A stretch of 64,000 nt of DNA from Moraxellaceae bacterium (lineage in GTDB: Bacteria > Pseudomonadota > Gammaproteobacteria > Pseudomonadales > Moraxellaceae). The notes under the pieces are model-generated. The model searched no databases, had not been told where the DNA came from, and saw nothing but the letters and a program-made list of their open reading frames with translations. Shown piece by piece: positions 47,295 to 56,166 of this stretch (its first letter is position 1; every line of letters begins with the position of its first letter). The stretch is taken from contig JAUXVU010000018.1 of NCBI GenBank assembly GCA_030680295.1, forward strand, positions 1-64,000, given 5' to 3'. The position numbers and the translations under genes are program-made.

Positions 47295-47927
47295 ATGACT
47301 ATACGTGTTGCTATTGTTGATGATCACAAACTAATTTGCATGGCGTTTGCTCATATGCTGGCAGACGTTCCCGGCATCTTGGTAGTTGGTACTGCGGCCA
47401 GTGGCGAAGAGGCTTTGAGCTTGGTTCGCCAGCAGCAACCCGATGTGGTGTTACTAGACTTGGATATGCCCGGTATGGGCGGCCAAGAAGCCTTTAAACG
47501 TTTGCAACGGCAAGCTCCGGACTTACGCATTATTGTCATCAGTGTGACTGAAAGCGGACCATTGCCGGGCATCATGTTAGATGCGGGTGTGGCAGGTTAT
47601 TTAACCAAGGGCTCAGAGTTGGCAGATGTGGTGTTGGCCATCCGCCGTGCCATGATAGGCCAACGTTATTTAAGCCCAGAGTTGGCGCAATCTATTGTGC
47701 TCACTCGTGAAGAGTCCGGCGTTAATCCGTTTAGTGTATTGTCTGAGCGTGAAATGCAGGTGCTTACTCTACTCACCCGCGAAAATCGCATTCAAGACAT
47801 TGCCGAATCCTTAGCGCTTAGTCCTAAAACGGTAAGCACCTATCGCACACGTTTAATGCAAAAGCTGGGTGTCGAAAATGACATTGGTTTGGCACGTCTG
47901 GCTTTGCAGCATGGTCTATTGGCGTGA
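47295..47927 (+). CDS. uvrY: Response regulator GacA/UvrY
   Basis: The 210-residue protein has a receiver domain (Asp9, Asp10, phosphoacceptor Asp55, Lys in YLTKGSE) and a C-terminal LuxR-type HTH (LSPKTVSTYRTRLMQKL). The location in front of uvrC matches UvrY/GacA, partner of BarA/GacS, which drives the CsrA-titrating small RNAs. It overlaps uvrC by four bases. Confidence 0.93.
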   Translation: MTIRVAIVDDHKLICMAFAHMLADVPGILVVGTAASGEEALSLVRQQQPDVVLLDLDMPGMGGQEAFKRLQRQAPDLRIIVISVTESGPLPGIMLDAGVAGYLTKGSELADVVLAIRRAMIGQRYLSPELAQSIVLTREESGVNPFSVLSEREMQVLTLLTRENRIQDIAESLALSPKTVSTYRTRLMQKLGVENDIGLARLALQHGLLA

Positions 47928-49765
47928 CCACCTCTGACAGCACACGGTTAAGTCATTTACGAGAGCTATTGCGCAACCTGCCGTCGGCACCCGGCATTTA
48001 CCGTATGTTGGGGGCAGAAGGGCAGGTGCTGTATGTTGGTAAGGCTCGCTCTTTAAAGCAGCGCGTCAGTTCGTACTTCTTAAAAAAAGTCGACAGTCCA
48101 AAAACACGGGCCTTAGTGGCACGTATCACCCACTTCGATGTGACGTTAACCAGTTCAGAAACGGAAGCGTTGCTGCTTGAGCAAACGCTGATTAAGTCAT
48201 TAAAACCGCCATACAATATTTTGCTGCGTGACGATAAAAGTTATCCCTATGTGTATTTGTCAGAATCCGCTGCTTGGCCACGACTGGCGTTTCATCGTGG
48301 TACTCGGCAACAGGCGGGGCGTTATTTTGGCCCATTCCCAAGCTCGGCTTCAGTACGCGAAAGTTTAAACCTACTGCAAAAATTGTTTCAGGTGCGTCAG
48401 TGCGACGACACCATGTTTAGCAACCGTGACCGTCCCTGCTTGCAGTACCAAATTAAACGCTGTCGTGCGCCCTGTGTCGGTTATATCAGTGCCGAGGACT
48501 ATCGTCGTGATGTTGAGAATACACGGCGCTTCTTAGAAGGTCGTAACGAAGAAGTGAGCCAAGATCTTATTGCACGCATGAGCATGGCCTCTGAGCAATT
48601 AGATTTTGAATCAGCGGTGGTTTATCGCGATCAGCTAGCCGCCTTAAGGCGGGTGCAAGAACAGCAGTTTGTGTTGAAAGATATTGGATCAGCTGATGTC
48701 TTTGCCGTGGCGGCACAACCGGGCGCGGTCTGTGTGCAGGTATTGTTTGTGCGTGATGGTCGTGTACTTGGCAGTCGTGCGTATTTTCCACCTTTGTTTG
48801 GCGAGACCGAAACAGCCGCTATTTTGTCCGAATTTTTACCCTCGTTTTATCTGCAAGACGAAACCGGTCGTGACATTCCTAACGAAGTTATTTTGCCCTG
48901 CGACATTGAAGAGTCGGATGCCTTGGCTAAGGTGTTAAGTGAGCGTCGTGGTCGTGATATTTTGTTGAAGTGGCGTTTGCGTGAAACCCGTGCGGCATGG
49001 ATGATCATGGCCGAAAAAAATGCCATGGCCAGTTTGTCTGCACATATGGCTAATCGTGATCAGGTTAATAAGCGCTTTAATGAGCTACAGCGGGTGTTGG
49101 ATTTGGCTCAGCCCATTCAGCGTATGGAGTGCTTTGATATCAGCCACACCATGGGTGAGGCTACCGTAGCGTCGTGTGTGGTGTTTGATGTGCAAGGGCC
49201 ACGCAAGTCGGATTATCGCCGCTTTAATATTAGTGACATTACCCCCGGTGATGACTACGCCGCCATGCGCCAAGTGCTTACTCGACGCTATAGCCGTTTA
49301 GTTGCGGGTGAGGCTGCCTTGCCCGACCTTCTTATTATTGATGGTGGTAAAGGTCAGCTCACACAGGCCATTGATGTGCTGGCTGAACTAAACGTGTCCC
49401 ATGTGATGATGATTGGTGTTGCCAAGGGCGAAGGGCGCAAGCCGGGGCTGGAGACACTCCATCTGGTCGATGGGCGGCAAATTAGTTTGGCCGGTGATTC
49501 TATGGCGCTGCATCTGATCCAACATATTCGCGATGAGGCGCATCGCTTTGCTATCACTGGCCATCGCGCTCGTCGTGCCAAATCCCGCAAAGGCTCGGTA
49601 TTAGATGACATCAGTGGTATTGGTCCGGCCAGGCGCAAACGTTTGATTGAACACTTTGGTGGCTTGCAGGGTTTACAGCGCGCCAGTGAGGCAGAGCTTG
49701 CCAAAATACCTGGAATTAGTGAGGCACTGGCAAAACAAGTCTATGCTGCCTTGCATAGTCATTAA
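47924..49765 (+). CDS. uvrC: Excinuclease ABC subunit C
   Basis: The 613-residue nuclease starts at GTG 47924. It has the GIY-YIG domain (PGIYRM to YVGKARSLKQR), the Cys-rich linker, a UVR domain, the RNase-H-like half with LIIDGGKGQL and a C-terminal helix-hairpin-helix (GIGPARRKRLIEHFGG). It makes both incisions in nucleotide-excision repair. Confidence 0.97.
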   Translation: MTTSDSTRLSHLRELLRNLPSAPGIYRMLGAEGQVLYVGKARSLKQRVSSYFLKKVDSPKTRALVARITHFDVTLTSSETEALLLEQTLIKSLKPPYNILLRDDKSYPYVYLSESAAWPRLAFHRGTRQQAGRYFGPFPSSASVRESLNLLQKLFQVRQCDDTMFSNRDRPCLQYQIKRCRAPCVGYISAEDYRRDVENTRRFLEGRNEEVSQDLIARMSMASEQLDFESAVVYRDQLAALRRVQEQQFVLKDIGSADVFAVAAQPGAVCVQVLFVRDGRVLGSRAYFPPLFGETETAAILSEFLPSFYLQDETGRDIPNEVILPCDIEESDALAKVLSERRGRDILLKWRLRETRAAWMIMAEKNAMASLSAHMANRDQVNKRFNELQRVLDLAQPIQRMECFDISHTMGEATVASCVVFDVQGPRKSDYRRFNISDITPGDDYAAMRQVLTRRYSRLVAGEAALPDLLIIDGGKGQLTQAIDVLAELNVSHVMMIGVAKGEGRKPGLETLHLVDGRQISLAGDSMALHLIQHIRDEAHRFAITGHRARRAKSRKGSVLDDISGIGPARRKRLIEHFGGLQGLQRASEAELAKIPGISEALAKQVYAALHSH

Positions 49766-49820
49766 ACATTGGCGATAGTGCGCAAATGAAAGTGCGCCAA
49801 TAGAGAGCAAGGAGAGGGCG

Positions 49821-50381
49821 TTGTCTGCGTCTGTGTTGTGGAACATCCCTAATATTTTAACGCTGATGCGGGTATTGCTGATCCCGGTCATGCTGTTGGT
49901 TGCTTATTTGCCGCTGCAGTGGCGCTTCGAGTTAGTGGCGTTGGTATTTGCTGTTGCCGCTATTACCGACTGGTTTGATGGCTATCTTGCACGTGCTCTG
50001 GATCAGGGCTCGGCCTTTGGCCGTTTTTTGGATCCAGTGGCTGACAAGTTAATGGTCGCTGCCGCCTTAATTCTGCTGGTGGAGTGGCATGCCAATGTGT
50101 GGATGGTCATTCCAGCCATTGTGATTATTTCGCGAGAAATCACCATTTCGGCCCTGCGTGAGTGGATGGCCGAAGTGGGCAAACGTGCCAATGTGGCGGT
50201 AGGCTCCATTGGTAAGTGGAAAACCACCGCACAAATGGTGGCTATCACGCTGTTGTTGCTCAATAACAGTATATTAATGCCCTTGGCTTGGGGTTTGATG
50301 TATGTTGCCGTGGTGCTGACTTTATGGTCAATGGTGGTGTACTTAATGGCGGCTTGGCCTGAGCTTAAAAAGCCAGACTAG
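49821..50381 (+). CDS. pgsA: CDP-diacylglycerol-glycerol-3-phosphate 3-phosphatidyltransferase
   Basis: The 186-residue membrane enzyme has the CDP-alcohol phosphotransferase motif D-G-x2-A-R-x8-G-x3-D-x3-D (TDWFDGYLARALDQGSAFGR-region). It makes phosphatidylglycerophosphate for phosphatidylglycerol and cardiolipin. The start is TTG 49821 after AAGGAGAGGG. uvrC and tRNA-Gly neighbours are conserved. Confidence 0.95.
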   Translation: MSASVLWNIPNILTLMRVLLIPVMLLVAYLPLQWRFELVALVFAVAAITDWFDGYLARALDQGSAFGRFLDPVADKLMVAAALILLVEWHANVWMVIPAIVIISREITISALREWMAEVGKRANVAVGSIGKWKTTAQMVAITLLLLNNSILMPLAWGLMYVAVVLTLWSMVVYLMAAWPELKKPD

Positions 50382-50430
50382 TAATTTGCTGTAAAATTCG
50401 CCAAACAGTGCGAATTGTTGTTGAGGTGGC

Positions 50431-50458
50431 TTGACACTAGCGCTAATGGAATTACAAT
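50431..50458 (+). promoter_or_regulatory. Sigma-70 promoter of tRNA-Gly
   Basis: TTGACA (50431-50436) and TACAAT (50453-50458) with a 16-base spacer lie 33 bases before the tRNA. The -35 is a perfect consensus. Confidence 0.75.
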
Positions 50459-50491
50459 GCGCGCCTGTTCAGTCATGATGTGACGACATTA

Positions 50492-50567
<76 letters not shown>

Positions 50568-50572
50568 AATTT

Positions 50573-50608
50573 AAAAACCCTACATTCATAGATGTAGGGT
50601 TTTTTTTG
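50573..50608 (+). terminator. Rho-independent terminator of tRNA-Gly
   Basis: ACCCTACAT (50577-50585) and ATGTAGGGT (50592-50600) make a nine-base-pair stem with a run of about eight T residues after it and A residues before it. Confidence 0.92.
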
Positions 50609-50652
50609 TCTACATTTCTAATCATAAAGCTAAAACAAGAATCCCATATATT

Positions 50653-51285
50653 ATGAACAAACTTATTAAGTGTATTTTTATTTGTTCTTTTCTGCTTATC
50701 AGCGGCTGCGCATCAATTATTGATGGTAAGCAGCAGCAAATGACATTTAACTCAAATCCTCAGGGTGCCAGTGTTATTTTTAATGGTTTGCCTATTGGTA
50801 CAACACCAGTAATTACAAATGTTCAGCGTAGTAATATGCCCGTTGTAATTCGTTTCACCAAAGAGGGCTATAAAGACTATGAAGTGTCTGCTTCTAGTGG
50901 TCTTAATAACTGGTTTTGGGGAAACATCATTTCAGGTGGTGTTTACGGCTCAACAACCGATTACATTACCGGAGCTATGAATAAGTTTGAGCCGGGAAAT
51001 TACATGGTGACGTTGACGCCATCTGAAGTAAAAAATTTACCTGGTGGAACATCGCAGTCAGACAAGCAGAAGATCATTAATTTTATTGTCGTTGGCTACT
51101 CGAGCATAGTAATGGAGCTCAACAACAAACAAGGACAATATTTAAGTTCGTTGTTTGTATTGGCTACGACTCCCGAGGCTAAAAAACCTGAAATGGTAAG
51201 AAAGTTAAAAGCACTTAGTGATGTTTATACATTGATACCTGAATTTGCTGAAAAGTCTGCAGAATTACTTCTAGCAAATCAGTAG
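50653..51285 (+). CDS. PEGA-domain lipoprotein
   Basis: The 210-residue protein has a lipoprotein signal with Cys19 in LISGCA. A PEGA-like segment (about 28-75, NSNPQGASVIFNGLPIGTTP) follows and the rest is unassigned. The coding sequence is visibly richer in A and T than its neighbours. It lies right after the tRNA-Gly terminator, so acquisition at the tRNA end is possible. PEGA proteins bind surface or envelope components; function unknown. Confidence 0.75.
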   Translation: MNKLIKCIFICSFLLISGCASIIDGKQQQMTFNSNPQGASVIFNGLPIGTTPVITNVQRSNMPVVIRFTKEGYKDYEVSASSGLNNWFWGNIISGGVYGSTTDYITGAMNKFEPGNYMVTLTPSEVKNLPGGTSQSDKQKIINFIVVGYSSIVMELNNKQGQYLSSLFVLATTPEAKKPEMVRKLKALSDVYTLIPEFAEKSAELLLANQ

Positions 51286-51312
51286 GCGGATCGACTTTTA
51301 GCATTTGTTGGC

Positions 51313-51852
51313 TTATAGCATCGCGTGTAGAAAGCTGGCAGCCTTTTTGTCCTTCCTAGACAACACTGGCTCATCCAACAAAGGCCAATCTATAGCCAAC
51401 GTTGCATCATCCCAACGTATGCAGCGCTCATGTTCCGGTGCCCAGTAGTCCGTGGTTTTATAAAGCACCTCGGCAACATCAGATAGCACCAAAAAGCCAT
51501 GGGCAAAACCCGGTGGTATCCATACTTGGCGTTTGTTGTTAGCCGATAAATTCACACCAGACCACTGGCCAAACGTCACCGAGTCGCGACGAATATCGAC
51601 GGCCACATCCCAGATTTCACCACTCACTACACGTACCAATTTGCCTTGGGGCCGCTGAATTTGGTAGTGCAGTCCACGCAGCACACCCTTCACTGAGCGG
51701 GTGTGATTGTCTTGCACAAATGCCACATCTACTCCGCTAAGGGCAGCAAATTCTCGCGCATTAAAGCTTTCATAAAAGAAACCACGCTCGTCGTTAAACA
51801 CGTCGGGCTCTATAATCAATACATCGGGAATGTGGGTGTTTATGACGCGCAT
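51313..51852 (-). CDS. rmlC: dTDP-4-dehydrorhamnose 3,5-epimerase
   Basis: The 179-residue cupin epimerase has GLHYQ with catalytic His in RGLHYQIQRPQGK, DVAVDIR and PPGFAHGFL. It makes dTDP-4-dehydro-L-rhamnose for surface polysaccharide. RmlA, RmlB and RmlD are not in the window, so the operon partners are elsewhere. The gene is alone and opposes the PEGA gene. Confidence 0.93.
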   Translation of the reverse strand: MRVINTHIPDVLIIEPDVFNDERGFFYESFNAREFAALSGVDVAFVQDNHTRSVKGVLRGLHYQIQRPQGKLVRVVSGEIWDVAVDIRRDSVTFGQWSGVNLSANNKRQVWIPPGFAHGFLVLSDVAEVLYKTTDYWAPEHERCIRWDDATLAIDWPLLDEPVLSRKDKKAASFLHAML

Positions 51853-51950
51853 CAGTCGGCTTACTCAAGAGCTTGGTATACAGTGCTTTCATATACAAGG
51901 TTACCCGCATTTTGCTATGTTCTCACTTTCATTTGTTCAGTAGGTAAATC

Positions 51951-52760
51951 ATGTCGCGTGCCAGTGCTCGTTCGCCAATTGGTGTATTTGATTCGGGCGT
52001 CGGTGGGCTCACCGTTGTGCGTGCGCTGATGGAGCGCCTGCCGTTTGAAGACATTATTTATTTTGGTGACACTGCACGTGTGCCTTATGGCATTAAGTCA
52101 GTCGACACCATTCATAGTTTTACTACGCAAATCACTGATTATTTGCTGGCACGCGATGTCAAACTGCTGATTATTGCCTGCAATACTATGGCGGCGGTGG
52201 CGGGTGATGCTGTGCGCGAGCGTTCTGGTGTGCCAGTACTGGACGTCATTGACGCCGGTGCCCGAGCCGCTGTGGCGATGAGTGGAAAAGGCATTGGTGT
52301 TATCGGTACACCAACCACTATCAATTCCAATGCGTATGCGCGCCATATCCATCAGCTGGACCCGTCCGTGCATGTGTATTCACAAGCTTGTCCATTGTTC
52401 GTGCCATTGGTTGAGGAAGGTTGGTTAGACCATCCCGTTACTCGTTTGACCGCACAGGAATACTTAAAGCCGGTGTTTGTTGAGTCTATCGACACACTGG
52501 TATTGGGTTGTACACACTACCCGTTATTGAAGCATTTGCTGCGAGATGTTGCCGGGCCAAATATTCGACTAGTGGATTCAGCTATTACCGTAGCGGAGCA
52601 AACGGCGGGCGTGTTAACGGAAATGGGTATGCACAACCCGCAGCGCGGCGAGCCAAATTACGAGTATCTGGTAACGGATATTCCACTGCGTTTTCAGTCT
52701 ATTGGTAGCCGGTTTTTAGGTCGTGAGCTGCGCCAGTTGTCTATGGTCAGCTTAGGCTGA
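51951..52760 (+). CDS. murI: Glutamate racemase
   Basis: The 269-residue enzyme has GVFDSGVGGLTV with Asp, the first catalytic Cys in ACNTMAA and the second in LGCTHYPLL. It supplies D-glutamate for peptidoglycan. TAGGT lies before ATG. It leads into glpD after 24 bases. Confidence 0.95.
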   Translation: MSRASARSPIGVFDSGVGGLTVVRALMERLPFEDIIYFGDTARVPYGIKSVDTIHSFTTQITDYLLARDVKLLIIACNTMAAVAGDAVRERSGVPVLDVIDAGARAAVAMSGKGIGVIGTPTTINSNAYARHIHQLDPSVHVYSQACPLFVPLVEEGWLDHPVTRLTAQEYLKPVFVESIDTLVLGCTHYPLLKHLLRDVAGPNIRLVDSAITVAEQTAGVLTEMGMHNPQRGEPNYEYLVTDIPLRFQSIGSRFLGRELRQLSMVSLG

Positions 52761-52784
52761 CTTAATCAAAGTAACGGAAGTTTC

Positions 52785-54359
52785 ATGTCTGCACAGCGCG
52801 CGCAAGTTTGGTCTGCTATTAGTTCCACACCTTGGGATGTGGTGGTCATTGGTGGTGGTATTACGGGGGCAGGAATCGCACGTGAAGCGGTGCGCCGAGG
52901 TTTGCGTACGCTGTTACTGGAGCAGACTGATTATAGCTGGGGCACATCTAGCCGCTCGTCAAAAATGGTCCATGGTGGCCTGCGTTATATTGCGCAAGGT
53001 GAAATTCGCCTAACTTGGCATTCGCTGACCGAACGTGAGCGCTTGCTGAGTGAGGCTCCCGGTTTAGTTGATCGTATGCGATATCACTTTGCGCATTTTA
53101 AAGGGGTGTTTCCCGGGCGCTGGCCATTCAAAGTGCTATTAATGGCCTACGACCTGTTAGCCCGCATTCGTGACCATCGTTATTTGTCCAAACGTGATTT
53201 TTTGCATCGTATTCCGGGCTACCGACAAGATGGGCTGCAGGGCGCGTCGCAATATACCGATGCCGTTACCGATGACTCCCGATTGGTGCAACGCATTTTA
53301 GATGAGGCCGTGGCTGACGGTTTGGTCATGCTCAATTACGTCAAAGTGACGGACCTGATTATGGCTGGCGACCGTGTGGCCGGTCTGCGCGTACAAGATC
53401 AAGTCAGTGGTGATGTTGCTCAAGTGGCCGCAAAAGTCAGCATGAATGCTACCGGTGCATGGGCTGATCGTTTACGCCAACACTTGGTAAATGAACACCG
53501 TGTTCGGCCGCTACGAGGCAGTCATTTGCTGTTTATGCCCTCGCGCCTGAGTGTGACGGAGGCCATTATTTGCCATCACCCGGTCGATGGCCGCGTCATG
53601 TTTATTTACCCTTGGGAAGGTCGCACGGTGGTGGGTACTACTGACCTTGATCACCGCCAAGACTTAGATATTGAAGCGGTGCTTGATGAGTCCGAAATGC
53701 GCTATATGCTGGAAGGTGTGAACGCACAGTTTCCGGAAGCGCGCTTAAAAGTCAGCGATATTGTGTCGACTTGGTCAGGCGTGCGTCCGGTTGTAAGTGC
53801 TGGTAGTGGTAACGATCCGTCAAAAGAAAGCCGTGGTCATAGCGTGTGGGACAACCAAGGTTTAATTACTGTGACTGGCGGCAAATTAACCACTTTTCGT
53901 TTGATTGCGCTGGATGCCTTAAAGTTAGCCCAGCCTTATTTAGGTTGTGTCATTAAAGATGATGGTCAGCCAGTGTTTTCTGTTATCTCGTGGCCGCTTA
54001 AACCAGAGGCAATGAGTGATCGTCTTTTCCGTCGTCTGGGTGCACGTCTAGGCTTGCATTTACCGAAGTTTTTAGCCGAAATGCCTGTCACTGAATGGCA
54101 AACCATAGCCGATACGGAAACGGCGCTGGCCGAAATTCGTTGGGCTTGCCGTTATGAGCAAGTGGTACATTTGGACGACTTGTTACTGCGTCGTGTTCGT
54201 CTTGGCCTGTTACTGCCCCATGGCGGAGTTGATGCCATCACAGGCTTGGATTCGATTTTGAACGAGGAGCTGGGTTGGAGCGCTGAACAAATTGCGCAAG
54301 AGCGTGTACGCTATAGCGACATCTGGCGACGTTATTATTACCTGCCAATTACAGAATAA
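52785..54359 (+). CDS. glpD: Aerobic glycerol-3-phosphate dehydrogenase
   Basis: The 524-residue flavoprotein has the FAD motif VVVIGGGITGAGIAREAVRR and SSRSSKMVHGGLRYI near the start and the GlpD/GlpA C-domain at the end. It oxidises sn-glycerol-3-phosphate to dihydroxyacetone phosphate at the inner membrane. A phosphodiesterase that yields glycerol-3-phosphate lies 1 kb on. Confidence 0.95.
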   Translation: MSAQRAQVWSAISSTPWDVVVIGGGITGAGIAREAVRRGLRTLLLEQTDYSWGTSSRSSKMVHGGLRYIAQGEIRLTWHSLTERERLLSEAPGLVDRMRYHFAHFKGVFPGRWPFKVLLMAYDLLARIRDHRYLSKRDFLHRIPGYRQDGLQGASQYTDAVTDDSRLVQRILDEAVADGLVMLNYVKVTDLIMAGDRVAGLRVQDQVSGDVAQVAAKVSMNATGAWADRLRQHLVNEHRVRPLRGSHLLFMPSRLSVTEAIICHHPVDGRVMFIYPWEGRTVVGTTDLDHRQDLDIEAVLDESEMRYMLEGVNAQFPEARLKVSDIVSTWSGVRPVVSAGSGNDPSKESRGHSVWDNQGLITVTGGKLTTFRLIALDALKLAQPYLGCVIKDDGQPVFSVISWPLKPEAMSDRLFRRLGARLGLHLPKFLAEMPVTEWQTIADTETALAEIRWACRYEQVVHLDDLLLRRVRLGLLLPHGGVDAITGLDSILNEELGWSAEQIAQERVRYSDIWRRYYYLPITE

Positions 54360-54374
54360 ATGGAGTTAACAGCC

Positions 54375-55214
54375 GTGAGACTTTCCATACGAACTTTTGC
54401 GGTATCGGCGCTGATGTTGGGTCTGGTTGCCTGCACCAGCACCACACAACAAGGTGCTACTGGCATTAAGCGCCAACAACTATTGCTGCTTTCAGCGGCT
54501 GAGGTTGATGCGTTGGCATTGGAGTCATATCAAGGCGAACTTAAAAAAGCACGGGATAAAAAGTCGCTTAATACCGATCGTGCCAATCTAGAGCGTATTC
54601 GTGTTATCGCAGACCGTTTAATTCCACATGTTGCGGTTTTTCGTCAAGATGCGCTGAGTTGGGGTTGGGAAGTTAATCTTGAAACCCGTGATGAGTTAAA
54701 TGCTTACTGTGCGCCCGGCGGTAAAATCATGTTTTTTACCGGCATCATCACAAAATTGAAACTAACGGATGACGAAATTGCCGCCATTATGGGCCATGAA
54801 ATTGCCCACGCACTGCGCGAGCATGGTCGTGAGCGTATGTCGCAAGCTTATGCGCAAAATGCTGGTTTAGGGATTATTACCGCCGGCTTAGGGTTGGGTA
54901 GTGGCAGTGCGCAAATGCTGCAAATGGCGGCGCAAGTAGGGCTGTCTTTGCCACATAGCCGCGGTCAAGAAACTGAGTCCGATATCATCGGTCTGGAACT
55001 GATGGCGCGCGCAGGTTTTAATCCTAACGCGGCGGTAACGCTATGGCAGAAAATGGCCTCAGCTACTGGCGGTGGTGGTTCATTCCTAAGCACTCACCCA
55101 TCTAGCGGCCAGCGCATTAATGAACTGAATGCACGTATACCAACAGTTATGCCGCTTTATGAGCAAGCTCAGCGTAACCGGCCACCCGTTCGTCGCATCG
55201 TGCCTCGTACCTAA
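54375..55214 (+). CDS. M48-family metalloprotease lipoprotein
   Basis: Starting at GTG 54375 the product has 279 residues with lipobox LVAC at Cys20. I prefer GTG 54375 over ATG 54360 because GGAG sits nine bases upstream. The zinc motif HEIAHALREHGRER and the later Glu in ETESDIIG are typical of M48C proteases like LoiP/YcaL, which check outer-membrane proteins. Disulphide or copper partners are not visible. Confidence 0.88.
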   Translation: MRLSIRTFAVSALMLGLVACTSTTQQGATGIKRQQLLLLSAAEVDALALESYQGELKKARDKKSLNTDRANLERIRVIADRLIPHVAVFRQDALSWGWEVNLETRDELNAYCAPGGKIMFFTGIITKLKLTDDEIAAIMGHEIAHALREHGRERMSQAYAQNAGLGIITAGLGLGSGSAQMLQMAAQVGLSLPHSRGQETESDIIGLELMARAGFNPNAAVTLWQKMASATGGGGSFLSTHPSSGQRINELNARIPTVMPLYEQAQRNRPPVRRIVPRT

Positions 55215-55223
55215 TACTTGGCA

Positions 55224-55324
55224 GGGAAAAGACACTCTAGGTTAAAACACGCCGTGAACCCTTCCTTGGGGGCTTGGCTCGGCATCCATGCCTCGCACAG
55301 TTTTAACCTAGAGTGTCTTTCCCC
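55224..55324. repeat. Long hairpin repeat element between converging genes
   Basis: GACACTCTAGGTTAAAAC (55231-55248) and its perfect reverse complement (55300-55317) form an 18-bp stem, which extends with GGGA and TCCC after one bulge. The 51-base loop begins ACGCCGTGAACCC. Dispersed intergenic elements with a similar loop core are known to me from other marine gammaproteobacteria genomes, but I cannot check copies here. It may double as bidirectional terminator of the M48 and phosphodiesterase genes. Confidence 0.7.
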
Positions 55325-55332
55325 TGTGATTG

Positions 55333-56073
55333 TTAGCTGTCAGCAAGCCACTCCAACGCTTGGGTGGGCACGTCAGTAATGATGCCGTCCACCCCCATGG
55401 TTACCAACTCCTGTGCGCGTTCAGCGTCATTTACAGTCCACGTAGATATAATCAGTCCAGCATCGTGTGCTTGTTGTATCAGCTCTGGCTCACAGCGCGC
55501 TTGATGAGGACCTAAACTGCTGCAGCCAAGTGCTTGCGCCATTGCGATTGGATTGCCAGCAAAGTCATGTTCAAACAAAAAGCCACGAGTAAGCTCAGGT
55601 GCATGCTTGGCAATAGCGCTTAGATAACGCAGATCAAATGAGGTCGTACGTGTACGGCCGCTCAGATTAAATTGCTGCCAAAGTGCTGGGAGTTTTTGCA
55701 CAATCACCGCTTGATCTTCGTCGTTGCAGGGCTTCACTTCTAACTCAATGTGTTCAAAGTCGGTTAGTAGTGCCAATACCTGTGCCAAGGTGGGTACGCC
55801 TTCAGCGTTTGGCCAATAAGGCCATTGTGGTCGGCAGGCATCTAACTGGCTTAATTCAGCATGCGTATATTCGCGCACCAAACCGACCCCGTTAGTGGTG
55901 CGCTCAAGGCGATCATCATGAATAACGATGAGCTCTTGATCAGCACTCACGCGTATATCAAACTCCACCGCGCGTATGCCAAGGTTTATCAGGTGATGAA
56001 AACCCGCTAAGGTATTTTCAGGTGCTTCACCGCGTGCACCGCGATGGCCAATTAAGCGTGTATGCATAGTCAT
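55333..56073 (-). CDS. ugpQ: Glycerophosphodiester phosphodiesterase
   Basis: The 246-residue cytoplasmic protein has LIGHRGARGEAPENT, EFDIRVSADQELIVIHDD and WTVND of the GDPD TIM barrel. It cleaves glycerophosphodiesters to glycerol-3-phosphate, the substrate of the nearby GlpD. No signal peptide, hence UgpQ-like rather than GlpQ. Confidence 0.93.
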   Translation of the reverse strand: MTMHTRLIGHRGARGEAPENTLAGFHHLINLGIRAVEFDIRVSADQELIVIHDDRLERTTNGVGLVREYTHAELSQLDACRPQWPYWPNAEGVPTLAQVLALLTDFEHIELEVKPCNDEDQAVIVQKLPALWQQFNLSGRTRTTSFDLRYLSAIAKHAPELTRGFLFEHDFAGNPIAMAQALGCSSLGPHQARCEPELIQQAHDAGLIISTWTVNDAERAQELVTMGVDGIITDVPTQALEWLADS

Positions 56074-56166
56074 TAATCATCATTGAAGTGCAGGCTACTA
56101 CGTTAACGCATATTTTATGAAAGCGTCATGACGTCTAGGCTGCACTGTGGTCTAATTGCCGCCATT

